Made by a program: the position numbers and the translations under genes. From Seminavis robusta (taxonomy: Eukaryota; Bacillariophyta; Bacillariophyceae; Naviculales; Naviculaceae), in contig CAICTM010001260.1 in the NCBI GenBank assembly GCA_903772945.1, positions 1 to 32,820 of the forward strand: a stretch of 32,820 nucleotides of DNA, given 5' to 3'. Of this stretch, positions 20,011-30,287 are shown piece after piece (the stretch's first letter is position 1; every line of letters starts with the position of its first letter). The notes under the pieces are model-generated. The model was given only the letters and a program-made list of their open reading frames with translations. It was not told the DNA's origin and did not search any database.

Positions 20011-21626
20011 ATGGCGGATTATCCTGCATATGCGATACTGTACGGCCCAAGAGCCCTTCTAAGCTTCGTTGGGATTGCGACGATTATAAAGGGGGTGTTC
20101 AAGTCTGAACATACCTTTGATGAACTTGGGGTGAAAGCATTCGAGAATGCCAATGCTGCTGGTCTGGAACCAGTTGCCTATTTCGATGATGTTTCAGACA
20201 TCAACAAGGAGGAACTCGATGCTGCTTGTCCCGTTTCATGGCCTGTTTTTGTGGGCTGGGCGCTATTGGGCGTGGCCAGTCTCATTCCTCATCAAATGGG
20301 GATGAATTTTCAAGAATTTGAGATGACTGTACCAGGACTTACTGGATTTGTCTGTTGCATTACCATTGGGTTCATTCTGGTCTGGCCTGTCCGAGAATCC
20401 TACAACGAGCGTCAGTTCAGATTCATGGTGCAAAACTATCAAATGGCCTCGGCCTTTGCGGTAGTTCTACTAGGTTCCATCGTTGTCTCAAATTTGCAAG
20501 GACCTGTTTGGATGGCACCTTTGGGAGGTGAGTATGGAGGAGAGTTCGCTTGTTGGTTCCAATTCATTTTCCGCTGATCCTTTGATTTAATTCCAACGTT
20601 CCATTTCAGCTCTGTGCATCGCCTCAGCCATGTACCGTTTCTGGAAGAATCGAAAGATGGGAGAATCCTGGATGCGAAATGGCAGACCCAACTGGAGCCA
20701 TGTTGTCTGCAACGGAGGAGGAAACTTGTTTATGTTGGGCTGGTTCCTGTTTTGGTTGGGTTTCTCTGGGATCGATGGCCATGATGAGTGGACGTACTTT
20801 CATGTTCACACACCGCTCTACATGAACGTGCGGGCCATCCTTGCTGCTTTGGGATGCTTTATCATTGTGGCATTGACGGTTGTGGTGGAACACATGACAG
20901 ATGAACACGATGATGTTCTCGAGGCCCCTGTGGGTCGTCATTGTGGTCGTTTCACGGAACTCTTTCTTTCTATTGGGTTCATGGTTGGTTTTGGTCTCTA
21001 CGGTGCCGCAAGTTACTTCCCGTCAGAGTCAAACATGAGAATCATTTGGAATACTATGTTGACTGTTGTTCTGATCATGCAGGGGCGAGCCTACGGTCTT
21101 TTGTATCAAAAGGCTATCCCTAACCACGATGCCAACCGGTGGTCACGCCTTGGACGGATCATCTTGTGCGCATTTGGCTTCTTGGTGCTGTTTCAATTCT
21201 TCACCAGGTGGGCTTCTATGGGTATCACCATGGTGGGAATCGTGCTGGTGCTCTTGGGCCATAGGTAAGATCTTGTCGAATTCAGTTCCGTCAGATTGAG
21301 GCACATTACGTTTTTTTTCATTAACTTCTTGTCTCCTCTACCGGTCCCCCCGCATCGAATCCCTACCAACCAGACATATCATGGATGATAGAAAGGTAAG
21401 ATCAAAAGCGCATTCGTAATTCATGATATTGACGAGTTTTTAGTGCTGACATCCATCTTCCCTTGCAATACCTGTTTCTCTGCAATACCCAAAGAGAGGA
21501 AAGCTCTTTTTGGATACTGGAAAACCAAATCCAGCGCCTATTGTGTACTCTTTTGGTCCAATCTTGTACACTTTGGGATGGATTCTGCTCGCTCTGGCCA
21601 TGTCCATTCCTCAGCAAGTCTGGTAG
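20011..21626 (+). CDS. Multipass membrane protein of unknown function
   Basis: Four exons: 20011-20527, 20610-21264, 21374-21395 (only 22 nt) and 21495-21626, phases 1, 2 and 0, introns 82, 109 and 99 bp, total 441 aa. I count 11-12 hydrophobic helices, e.g. VFVGWALLGVASLI, GFVCCITIGFILVWPV, AFAVVLLGSIVVS, NLFMLGWFLFWLGF, LAALGCFIIVALTVVVEH, MLTVVLIMQGRAYGLLY, LYTLGWILLALAMSIP. A GW-x-L...IP-like signature recurs three times, suggesting internal duplication. No signal peptide is needed: the first helix is near residue 15. The last exon is strongly supported because it restores a GW...IPQQ helix and ends in a clean stop. I do not recognise the family; transporter or sensor roles are guesses. 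The start ATG follows an A-rich leader typical of the other genes here. Confidence 0.85.
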
Positions 21627-21729
21627 TGACTTGAGCGTGTTTGTTCCTTTTTTGTCGAAGGTGACGGGCAGGGGACCACGAGCTTGGCATCCTTGCTGCA
21701 ATAAACCATGCAGTATTACTCATATTCAT

Positions 21730-22045
21730 TCATAGCACAACAATTATATTGATCTTTTCCTGTAGCCTAATACGGACATGTATGTTAGGAATTCTAAAGG
21801 TTTGCCTCCGGAAGGATTGATGAGGCGGTCGGTAACACTTACTTGAAATCGATACCGTATCTCCAAGTGTGCATACGGCTCATGCTGGCTTCTTCGTGGA
21901 TCTTGCGCTCGACGATGAACATCTTGGAAGTGCATCGCTTCCGTGACCTTTGGACACGCTTTTGCCTTTGTTGCCATGTTCTAGCTAGTCTATCTCTTTG
22001 TATCTCACAGTTTGTCGAAGAGGAACACCCACCAGTATCAAACAT
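21730..22045 (-). CDS. Tentative two-exon small basic protein
   Basis: Minus-strand exons 22045-21843 and 21766-21730 join in phase 2 over a 76-bp GTAAGT...TTAG intron to give 79 aa. The protein is basic and helix-prone (RLARTWQQRQKRVQRSRKRC, MFIVERKIHEEASMSRMHTW, then RYGIDFK) and ends LQEKINIIVVL. Intron size and signals match the neighbouring genes, and the open frame has protein-like composition, but I recognise no family. It lies between the stop of the membrane-protein gene and the start of the divergent flavoprotein gene, so it may instead be 5' leader sequence. Other frames here are also open, hence the low score. Confidence 0.35.
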
Positions 22046-22167
22046 AGCCACTCTTTGGCCTCGTTGTCGAACAGGACCTCGCTTCTCCTTTCAGATTCCA
22101 TTGATCGTTCTCTTCAGAACTGGATTGAGTTGATTGAAGATTCCACCACTTCACATCAACAACCATC

Positions 22168-23244
22168 ATGTCTTGGAAGACAAGATTCGTCACACAATTC
22201 CCAGCCAAGGTCCCTTTGATGGCAGCGCCAATGGCGGGTGTATCCGGTGGCGAGTTGGCCTCGGAGGCTTGCCGTGCTGGTGCCTTGGGCTTTATTGCTG
22301 CTGGCCACATGACAACCGATAGTCGCCTTCAAGAGCTCGAGGCAGAAATTGCCATCTTTCGTGCCAAGGCAACCAAGGAAGCCCCCTTGTGCATTGGGTG
22401 GATTGGGTTTTCGTCCTTTCACACTGAGCAAGGCTTTGACATCTATGAACGCATTTTGAAGCAGCAAAAGCCTGCTGTGGTTCAGTTCTTTGCGCCGGCT
22501 ATCAGTTATCATCCGACCACCGGGAAGAGTAACGTGGAAATTGCAAAGGAAATTGGGAACACAAAGGTCTTATTGCAAGTCGGAAATGTTAAGGAAGGCG
22601 AAGAAGCCATTGCCGCCGGAGCTGATGGTATCATTGCCCAAGGGAGTGAAGGAGGAGGACATGGCTTGCGTCGAGAGGTTGGAAATGGGACGCTGCCATT
22701 GGCAGCCCGCATGGTGAAACTTGCAGCTGCAGCGCCTCATAAGCCGCTGGTATTGGCAGCCGGCGGGATTGCAGATGGCCGCGGCGTTGCGGCGGCACTG
22801 GCGTTGGGTTGTGATGCTGCCGTGCTGGGCACGAGGCTTTGGGCCTCCAAAGAAGCGTTGAACAAGGATGTGCTCAAGCAACAATTGGTGGTCACAAAGA
22901 GCGGTGATGGTGTCCATCGTACCCGTGTTTTCGATCAGATACAAAACGTGTACTTGAACCCTCCATGGCCAGAACCATATGACTCTTGTGGAGCACTACG
23001 AAATGAGCTTAGTGAAGCCTGGGATGGAAAACCCAGTGAACTAGCCGCAGAACTGTCCAGAGAGGGAAGTACGGTGGTGGAGGAGTACAAGGCAGCCTCG
23101 AAAAAGGGCGATCATTCGCAGGCGCAAGTGCTGGCAGGGGAAGGAGTTGGCGAGATCGAATCTATTGATGCTGCCTACGAAATCCTAATGCAGGTCGACA
23201 AGGAGGCCCGAGAGGTCATTGCCAATCTGCCCAAACTACTTTGA
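22168..23244 (+). CDS. Nitronate monooxygenase-like FMN enzyme
   Basis: Single exon, 358 aa, the usual size for the NMO (2-nitropropane dioxygenase) family, an FMN-binding TIM barrel that oxidises alkyl nitronates and propionate 3-nitronate. The N-terminal strand PLMAAPMAGVSGGELASEAC and GALGFIAAGHM are the family's FMN-loop region. IIAQGSEGGGHG near residue 155 is the conserved substrate/FMN loop whose His is catalytic in class I enzymes. LVLAAGGIADGRGVAAALAL and AAVLGTRLWAS form the phosphate-binding motif. No signal peptide precedes the barrel, so it is probably cytosolic. Related enoyl reductases (FabK) share the fold, so substrate is inferred. Start fixed by the barrel beginning at once. 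It converges with Fab1; the two stop codons are 138 bp apart. Confidence 0.9.
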   Translation: MSWKTRFVTQFPAKVPLMAAPMAGVSGGELASEACRAGALGFIAAGHMTTDSRLQELEAEIAIFRAKATKEAPLCIGWIGFSSFHTEQGFDIYERILKQQKPAVVQFFAPAISYHPTTGKSNVEIAKEIGNTKVLLQVGNVKEGEEAIAAGADGIIAQGSEGGGHGLRREVGNGTLPLAARMVKLAAAAPHKPLVLAAGGIADGRGVAAALALGCDAAVLGTRLWASKEALNKDVLKQQLVVTKSGDGVHRTRVFDQIQNVYLNPPWPEPYDSCGALRNELSEAWDGKPSELAAELSREGSTVVEEYKAASKKGDHSQAQVLAGEGVGEIESIDAAYEILMQVDKEAREVIANLPKLL

Positions 23245-23382
23245 AAAGCATGCCAAGCATAAAAAAACACGCTGCTGAGCAAACTGCATTTGATTGTAGA
23301 ATACAAATCCATCATCCGCGCCCACCAGCGAATGGTCTAACTACTGATAGAATTTTCAGAGCCCCAGTAGATTCTTAACCAG

Positions 23383-26300
23383 TTAGATTGTTGTCCATTT
23401 GCAGGGAACTGTCATGAAATACCGTTCCATCGCGTTGGTGAAACGAGCCTTGTACAAAGGCGGCTGAATAATTGTAGGAGCCTCTGAACCAACCACCATG
23501 GGCAGTGACTTTCCCACACGCTCCATCTGCTTCAAAATGTCGTACTGCCGCATAAAGTCGATGATTCCCACGACAAGCTCCATCTTCTCCTCATCAATGC
23601 CAACGAGAATCGAGTAGTCCAATACATTGATGATGGAGAGGAACAAAGTGTCCTGCACGATAAGCAAGGGAAAGAAGGGTTAGCGCATCATGACAACATG
23701 GCAAGGAGAATACTGTGTCCCAAGAAGCTTACATTTTGAATGCTCATGTGAAAGAGACTCTTTGCTCTATCGGCCAGTGGCATGGGTCGACCTCGTGTAA
23801 ACTCGAGAAAGTCGCCATCTAACTGTGTCTTGCTTGATGATCCCTTTGAGTTGCTTGCCTGAGTAGTACCGGTATCGTCAGCCTCGCTCCGTTCTGGAAC
23901 GGTCGATTTCTCCCCAGAACGACTGGCACTGTCGACGTCTGACCCGTGCCTGTTCGGATGACCCGAAGCTGACGCGGCTGTGTCCGAGGGGAGAGGCGGA
24001 GTTTCAGACCTTGCATCTTCCTTTGAGCTTTGGACTTGGGCTGCGAAGCGACCACGAAGAGAGCCCTTCAAATCGAACACACGGCTAATCTTGCGATCAT
24101 AAAAGATGTTCTGAAACATGATGAAATTAAGGGGCGTGAGGCAAAACACATCTTCAAATGGCACGAAGCATCCGTAGTCAAAACCTACCTGCATGACAGC
24201 AACTTGCTCCATACTCCTTTTGCCTGTTTCACGATTGTGATACCCAATTTGATACACTCCAACGATCTTGCAGAGCACGGTTGGTCTTTGAGGCGCGAAA
24301 GCAAGTGTCGATTAGAATACAACGCACAACAAGCCATCTATCCAACAACGACAACAACAAAATGCTTACAATCCGTGAAAGAACGCTTTGCTCAGGTACT
24401 CAAAGTACGCTGGTGCGCAGTCCAAGAACATTTGTAGCTCAGTCCTACTGATGCATTTGATAACAAACCTATCGTCGGATGTCCTCGCGAAGCTAGCGCC
24501 GCTCTTGCCTCCACTCGCAGCCCAAGAAAAGGCTGAAGATAGACTCTGGACGTATGCAGACTCTACATCCATGCTCAAGTCCGATTCCGCACTGCTGCCT
24601 GCCGAGGATCCTTCTTTTCGGCCGAAAGATTGTGAAAGGAAGACTTGACGCACCGCGTGAAACTGGGTTGCCCAATACGTAGTGCACACGAACTTGCACG
24701 TCACCATACCCTTCTCGTCGTAGTCACGGAAGGTGTGTTTGATATGTGTCTTGGCCCGAACCAACATGCGCTGTTCGATTGTTTTTCTCTCATCCACGGA
24801 CCCTCCCGACTTGCTGGCGCTTGCGGACGGCGATGGCAAAGGGTCGATGGGCTGACCAGCCTCATCAAGCTCACCACTATAGTTCTCCATTATTTTTGCA
24901 AAACTCTTGAACTGACGGGCATATTCAGATGAAGCCAGCGAGTAGGCAATCACAGTGCAGAGCTGATCGTCGACAACTGGGACGACAAGACCATTGACCC
25001 CTGGTTCTAGCCTGGGTCTTCCTTCCTTGAAAATGCCCAAGTCGACTTGATAAGGATCCGACTCACGCCCGGAACGGTTGAAGAAACGTGAAATTGCGGA
25101 TTTAACTGCACCACCTGAAGTGCAGGAAGAAGCAATATGTTAGTGGCATGCTGCCAAGATGATGGCATCATGATGAGTGTGGCACACATTTTCCTGCACT
25201 CACCTGGTGTAACTCTCGGTTGTGCATTAGTAGACTCATTCTGAACAAGGGAACTGTCGAAAGAACGTTGAGTTCCGAGAGTTTTGTGGAGCTGCCCTCG
25301 GGTGGTTTGTCCCCTTTCCAAATGACTGTATGCCCCAGTTCCCATTGATTTCGAATTGTTCAGGCGCCTGCGCGATGCCAGGACATCCGCATCCACTCCG
25401 TCCGCAACGAAGTCAACAGAGGCGTCCACGTCTTCAAAGTCGTCATAGTCCTCCTCTTCTTGCTTCCCAGGGATTGTGGGGAGCACAGTGGTGATATCTG
25501 TGACGTTGTAGTGCGAATAGACTTCGTTTAGTTGGCGTAAGCGCCTCATTGCCTCGGTGAGTTCTTCAGTACCAGCCAACGGTGCATTTGGCCCAATAAC
25601 GCCATCGCCTCGATGAGACGCCGATGAAGCGAGCTTTTTCATTGCCACTATCGCTTGCCCAGCTGCCGAGAGCCGTTCATTCCACGCCGAGGTCAGCATG
25701 AACAAGTACCTATAGGCAAGAAGCCAAGGAGTAGGGAATGGTTGAGTCAGCGTTGAGCGGGGAACGCCAATAAGCCAAGTTAGTTGCACCTACCTTCTGC
25801 TGAACCATGGAAACCTCAAGAATCCTTCGTTGACAACTCCTTCGCCATCTCGGCGGCACTTGTCGGAAACTGATGCGATCTTCTCTTGCAAGGTAAGCGC
25901 TGCATGATCGACCTCGGATCCTATGCGATTCAGCTCGCTGAGGACCGTTTGCAAATGTTCAGGCCTGTTTGCTGCGCTGCCAAACAGCGATCGGGCCTCG
26001 CGTGCGACCCTATCGATGTGCTTGTCAAATTTCACAAACAGCTTGGACGAAGACATGGAAATTCTCTCCAACTCAAAGAGCGCCTCTCGTTTGTGGTAAG
26101 ATAGATCAATCGGGAGGCTCTTCCTCACGTAGACTCCCAATGGCCTAACGCGTTCGTCTGGGAAATTGCGGGAACACTTTGAGAATGGGATGCACTGCGG
26201 TGACCTGAGAGCACTCCTGCACTTACATGAGAACCGAGCAGCAAGCTTTCCACATCCAAAGTAAAGCATCGTCCCCGTTTGCATGGGGCACGAACAATGG

Positions 26301-29300
26301 TATTCACTAGAATTCATTACGGCGTCACGGTTGTAGAAGAAGATTTCCAAGAACTTCCCAAACGATAACTTCCATGTGTTCTCACTGATTGTACACGATG
26401 ACGGCGTCAGATAAAGATAGAACCAGTATTCTGACACAACATGGCTATACACATTTTACTTACCTGATGTATACAAGAGGAGTAACGACCTTGGCGCAGT
26501 GTTTGCAATAGGTCCATGTCGCGATTGGACTGTCAACTTCATCCTTGCCGTCGCTATCGTCCTTGCTATTGTCATCGGCCTTCCGCTTGGTATCTGTTGT
26601 CGGGGGTGGCAGAGGACCGTCCATGTGTTCAACCTAAGAACAGACAGGTGCCATCGGAAGTTAGATTAATATGGTTGATTTCCAACGTCGACTGGGATAT
26701 CTATCTTACCGTGATCTTGATGACTCCATCCTTATGAACAAACAAGAGAGAATGGTCATCAACTGATTTTTTGCAAGCTAGGAGGAACAATGAATCAATG
26801 AGGACGATGACTGCGTCAGGCAAAGATGGAGCCAACGTTCTGACACAAAATGGACATACCTGGATTTTGGCACTTGAGTGACAAATTGAAACAAGAATCG
26901 CGCAGAAACTGTCCTAGAGAAACGTCTTGCAGCGAATAGTAGCAAATGCCCTTCACTTCTGCAGGGCAACACTGAGTCTTTTCTGTCATCCACACCGACG
27001 TGATGAGGATGGATTGGTGATCAAAGGCAGTGATCTCTCCTGACAAGGACCTTTGCGACGCCTCATTAGAGCCACCATTCCACGGCCGTACCATTTTGCG
27101 TCCTGGTTGTGGGCTTCCGTAGTCAACACAGAGGGAAGAGCTGAAGATGTGCTTTGGCTGCAATTGAAAGTCGGGACGGATCCTTGCACATCTCTCTTTT
27201 AGATATGACGTCTCTAATCGCAACGAGTAGGCGACGTTGACCAAGAAGCGAAAGGCGCGTTTGACTTGCTTCAGCGCAGCACGACTTGCACCTCGAAGCA
27301 CAACTGAACATCCAAGATGTTTGGGACAACCTTCCAACATGACAAAAGTATTCGCAACTCCTCTCTTTGCCAAACCAGCCTTGATGGCTTCAGCTCCATC
27401 CACCACACTGTCACCCAATACGTTGGCTGCTAGTGCCGCCTGTCTTTCATGGTTGGCCAGGTCCTGCTTTCGAAGTAGGTTGCGAATGGATCGTTGTTGG
27501 CTATTGGAGACAGACGAAGTGGCATTGTAGACATCCTCATCATGATCAAATGGGTCGACCCAAATTTCACTGTCTCGAAAGGTGACCAATCGAAAGCGGC
27601 TGCACTCTCCCAGAACATGGGCTCCAAACTGATTCATAATGTGATCCGTGGAAGAGATGATGGTTGCCCCAGTCTGTCGAGAGATACGGCTCATCAGGGT
27701 TGACTTGACGTGTTGAATCAAGACCACATTGGCTTTGAGGAACAATTCCAACGCTCGACGAGACACGGACCGCCCCACACAGAGTACATCCGGCTTGAGT
27801 TTGAGAATTCTTCCCACAAGGATTTCCATGTACTTGTTCTCCTGTTCCAGCAACGTGTGCAGAGAAGCGAATCGATTCTCGGTGCGAGTGAATTCAATAC
27901 CACCACTGAGGAGCATGATTTTGGGGTTTTGAATCTCCTTGGCCATTCTCTTGTGACTGACCGTTTTGCGGAACACAATTCCCGACAAGTAGGCACAATC
28001 CTGAAACGATCCACCCGGAATGACTTTGATTTTCACATAGGGTCGAATATCCAACAAGTCTCCCTTTTTGACATTGGGTTCCACCGTGGCACAGCACCGT
28101 GTTGCCAAGGTCATGAGTTTTTGCAACCATTGCTTTTGTACTTTTTCAGCGGACATGATGTGAGACGATGTTGTCCTCTGACTTTTAATCTCCTCTTCAA
28201 TTTCTTGGCGCAAGAGTGGTGCATCCTTTCTCAACAGGCTCTCTCCCATTTTCTCCAAATGATTGGCGGCTGTCAAACCCAAATGACGGTTGGCCTCGCT
28301 ACTACTACTATTATTGTCCTGTGCATTGTTGCTGTGGTTGTGATTGTCGCAATTGTTGTTCTGATTGTGTGTGTGCTGGTCTTGCCGAATGGCGGCTCGC
28401 CAGTGCGCTTGCGTGGGGTATTCCAAACTGGTGTTGTTTTGATCTCTGGATTCCACCATCCAAGCCGGTTTGGTGGCCAGCATGTCGTCATTGTTACCAG
28501 CAGTAGTAGCGTTGTTGGAGGCATCCGGGTCCTTTTTGGCGGTCGGTCGTTTGGGAGATGTCTGTGGAATGGTGAGCGTCTTGTGATCCGTCACAACGGG
28601 GCGTCCCGTCTCGTCTCGTTTATCTTCTGCTGCTGTGGCATTGCTGTTGTTGCCGGCATTATTGCTATTGCCAGTGGTACCAGTAGCGTCCGATGTTGCA
28701 GTCGTAGTGGATGCATTGCTAGTGTCATTGGTACTATTGCCGGCAGTCCCGTCCTTATTATTGGTTCCATCCATGAGCAATCCCCCCTTTTCGGCGACCT
28801 GTTCATAGCACACTCGACAGGTTCTTAGAGTGGCATTTCCCTTTTTCTGGGATGGTACAAAAAAGGAGGAACAGGAGGAGCAAAAGACTTGTCCACAGAG
28901 TCGACAGTGATGCCGCCTCCGAAAGACCGTAAAGGGCGTATCACACAGGTAGCAGTGTTTGCAAAGCTGATCTGGCATCCAATGTTGGCGTGAATTGTAA
29001 AAGTCATGCGGTCCATCTGCGGATGTAGGTACAGTGTTGTTGTTGTTGTTGCTGTCATTATTATTGTAGTCGGGTTGTTGATGATAACTGTTGTTTCTTC
29101 CATACATCCATTGCTGCTGCTGAAGGTGTTGTGTCTTTCGTGGTTCGTGATTGGACTTTTCTTCGCCCTCCACCGCTTTCCACAAGGTTTGTTCATCATA
29201 ATCCCAATCACGGTGTGTGTGGGTGACGGTGCTGTTGGGATTGTTCTTGTTGTTGTTGCTGTTGGTAGATAGCTGTACGATGGAGGAGTGCTTATTCTTA

Positions 29301-29719
29301 TGACTCTTTTCCATGGACAAGAGCATACCTGGAAACGCATGGTGCAACCGACTACTGGATTCAGCCGTCAAGGAAGCTGGAATGATGGATTGATGGCCAT
29401 TATGGTTGTTTTGTGGATCCAACTTGGATTCCTCGTCTTCTTCTTCCTCGTCGTCGTTCGTGTCATCATCATCATCATTGAGCCAATCTTCGTCGTCATC
29501 TTGTGTATTGTTGGTCCCATAGGCGGGAAACTGCGTCAATAGTCGATCGGCTAGCTCATCCAAATCTTGGACCGTCCCTTCCAGGTCCTTTTCTTCTTCG
29601 TCACGAATCAACGCACTCAAGTTCTTGCGTCTTCGATTGTCTCCATAATCGTCTCCGATCCCTCCCCAATACGAAGAAGCACCGACACCCGTGCTGCCCC
29701 ACAAGTAGTTCGACAGCAT
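23383..29719 (-). CDS. FAB1: Fab1/PIKfyve phosphatidylinositol-3-phosphate 5-kinase
   Basis: Ten minus-strand exons: 29719-26860, 26777-26710, 26633-26464, 26384-26227, 26157-25794, 25709-25204, 25114-24370, 24285-24189, 24110-23733, 23652-23383. All junction phases agree, introns are 69-89 bp, product 1871 aa. Domains: acidic and Asn-rich N-terminus; FYVE zinc finger (249-306, RRRHHCRLCGQVFC) that binds PI3P on endosomes; Cpn60/TCP1-like domain (about 525-845, MLLSGGIEF, GCSVVLRGAS); a Cys-containing region (CQNPACKKSVDDHSL, TYCKHCAKVVTPLVYI, TWKLSFGKFLEIFFY); PIP-kinase domain (about 1470-1870) with GGKSGASFARTSDDRFVIK (Lys1595), FDLKGSLRGR and LDYSILVGID. It makes PI(3,5)P2 for endosome and vacuole maintenance. 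All catalytic motifs are intact. A Ser/Thr-rich insert of about 80 aa splits the kinase after DLKGS. Confidence 0.95.
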
Positions 29720-30287
29720 TATTGTAGTACTTTAATAGTACTGTATAGTGGCTTGATAGTTAGTAAAGCAGCATGGGAGACAACAAGTACTAGTACTAGT
29801 ACGGTATTAGAAGAAACAAGCTGATTCGAGGTGGCAAAAATGCTGCCTCCGAAAATGGTAAAAATATTTCCTTTGGCGGTTGGATGATTTTCATTTTTTG
29901 AGCCACATTTTTCTCCACGGTCTGCCTCCACGGTTTTTGAGCTCTATCCTTAACTAAGGTTTTGAGCGCAATTTTTGCGGCTCGTCGCGCCTTATTTTGC
30001 TGAAAGGCGCTTGCGCTGCTGTCATCGCTCATCATCACAAGCGACGGCAACAGGGTACCGATACCTAGCATCCAATCACTCCCATGGAAGCAGCAAGGTC
30101 CAACGAACCAACGATAACGCTATTCAGACAACAGAAGGACTCACCCAAGAATCAAATGTTATTGAGAAGAAGAAGATAGCTGAAGAAGAAGAAGAAGAGA
30201 GCCGAGAGGGGATGGCATCACTTGGCAAGCATACTATGACATAGAAGCACAGCACAGTTCTCAAAGAATTCTGGATGGGACCACAGC
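29720..30287. promoter_or_regulatory. Shared upstream region of divergent FAB1 and FHA-like genes
   Basis: 568 bp between two start codons. Near FAB1 are TAGTAC motifs at 29725 and 29736 and a perfect 16-bp palindrome of GTACTAGTAC type at 29787-29802. Near the other gene is a GAA-rich tract at 30164-30203. A plus-strand open frame at 29975-30244 has no recognisable features and is most likely leader. No TATA box was identified. A promoter role follows from the layout only. Confidence 0.5.

Noticed and set aside
27710..28828. 372-codon plus-strand frame opposite FAB1, rich in Val and Ile
   Set aside because: It mirrors the Asn-rich and TCP1 parts of FAB1; the hydrophobic runs are antisense of Asn/Thr codons.
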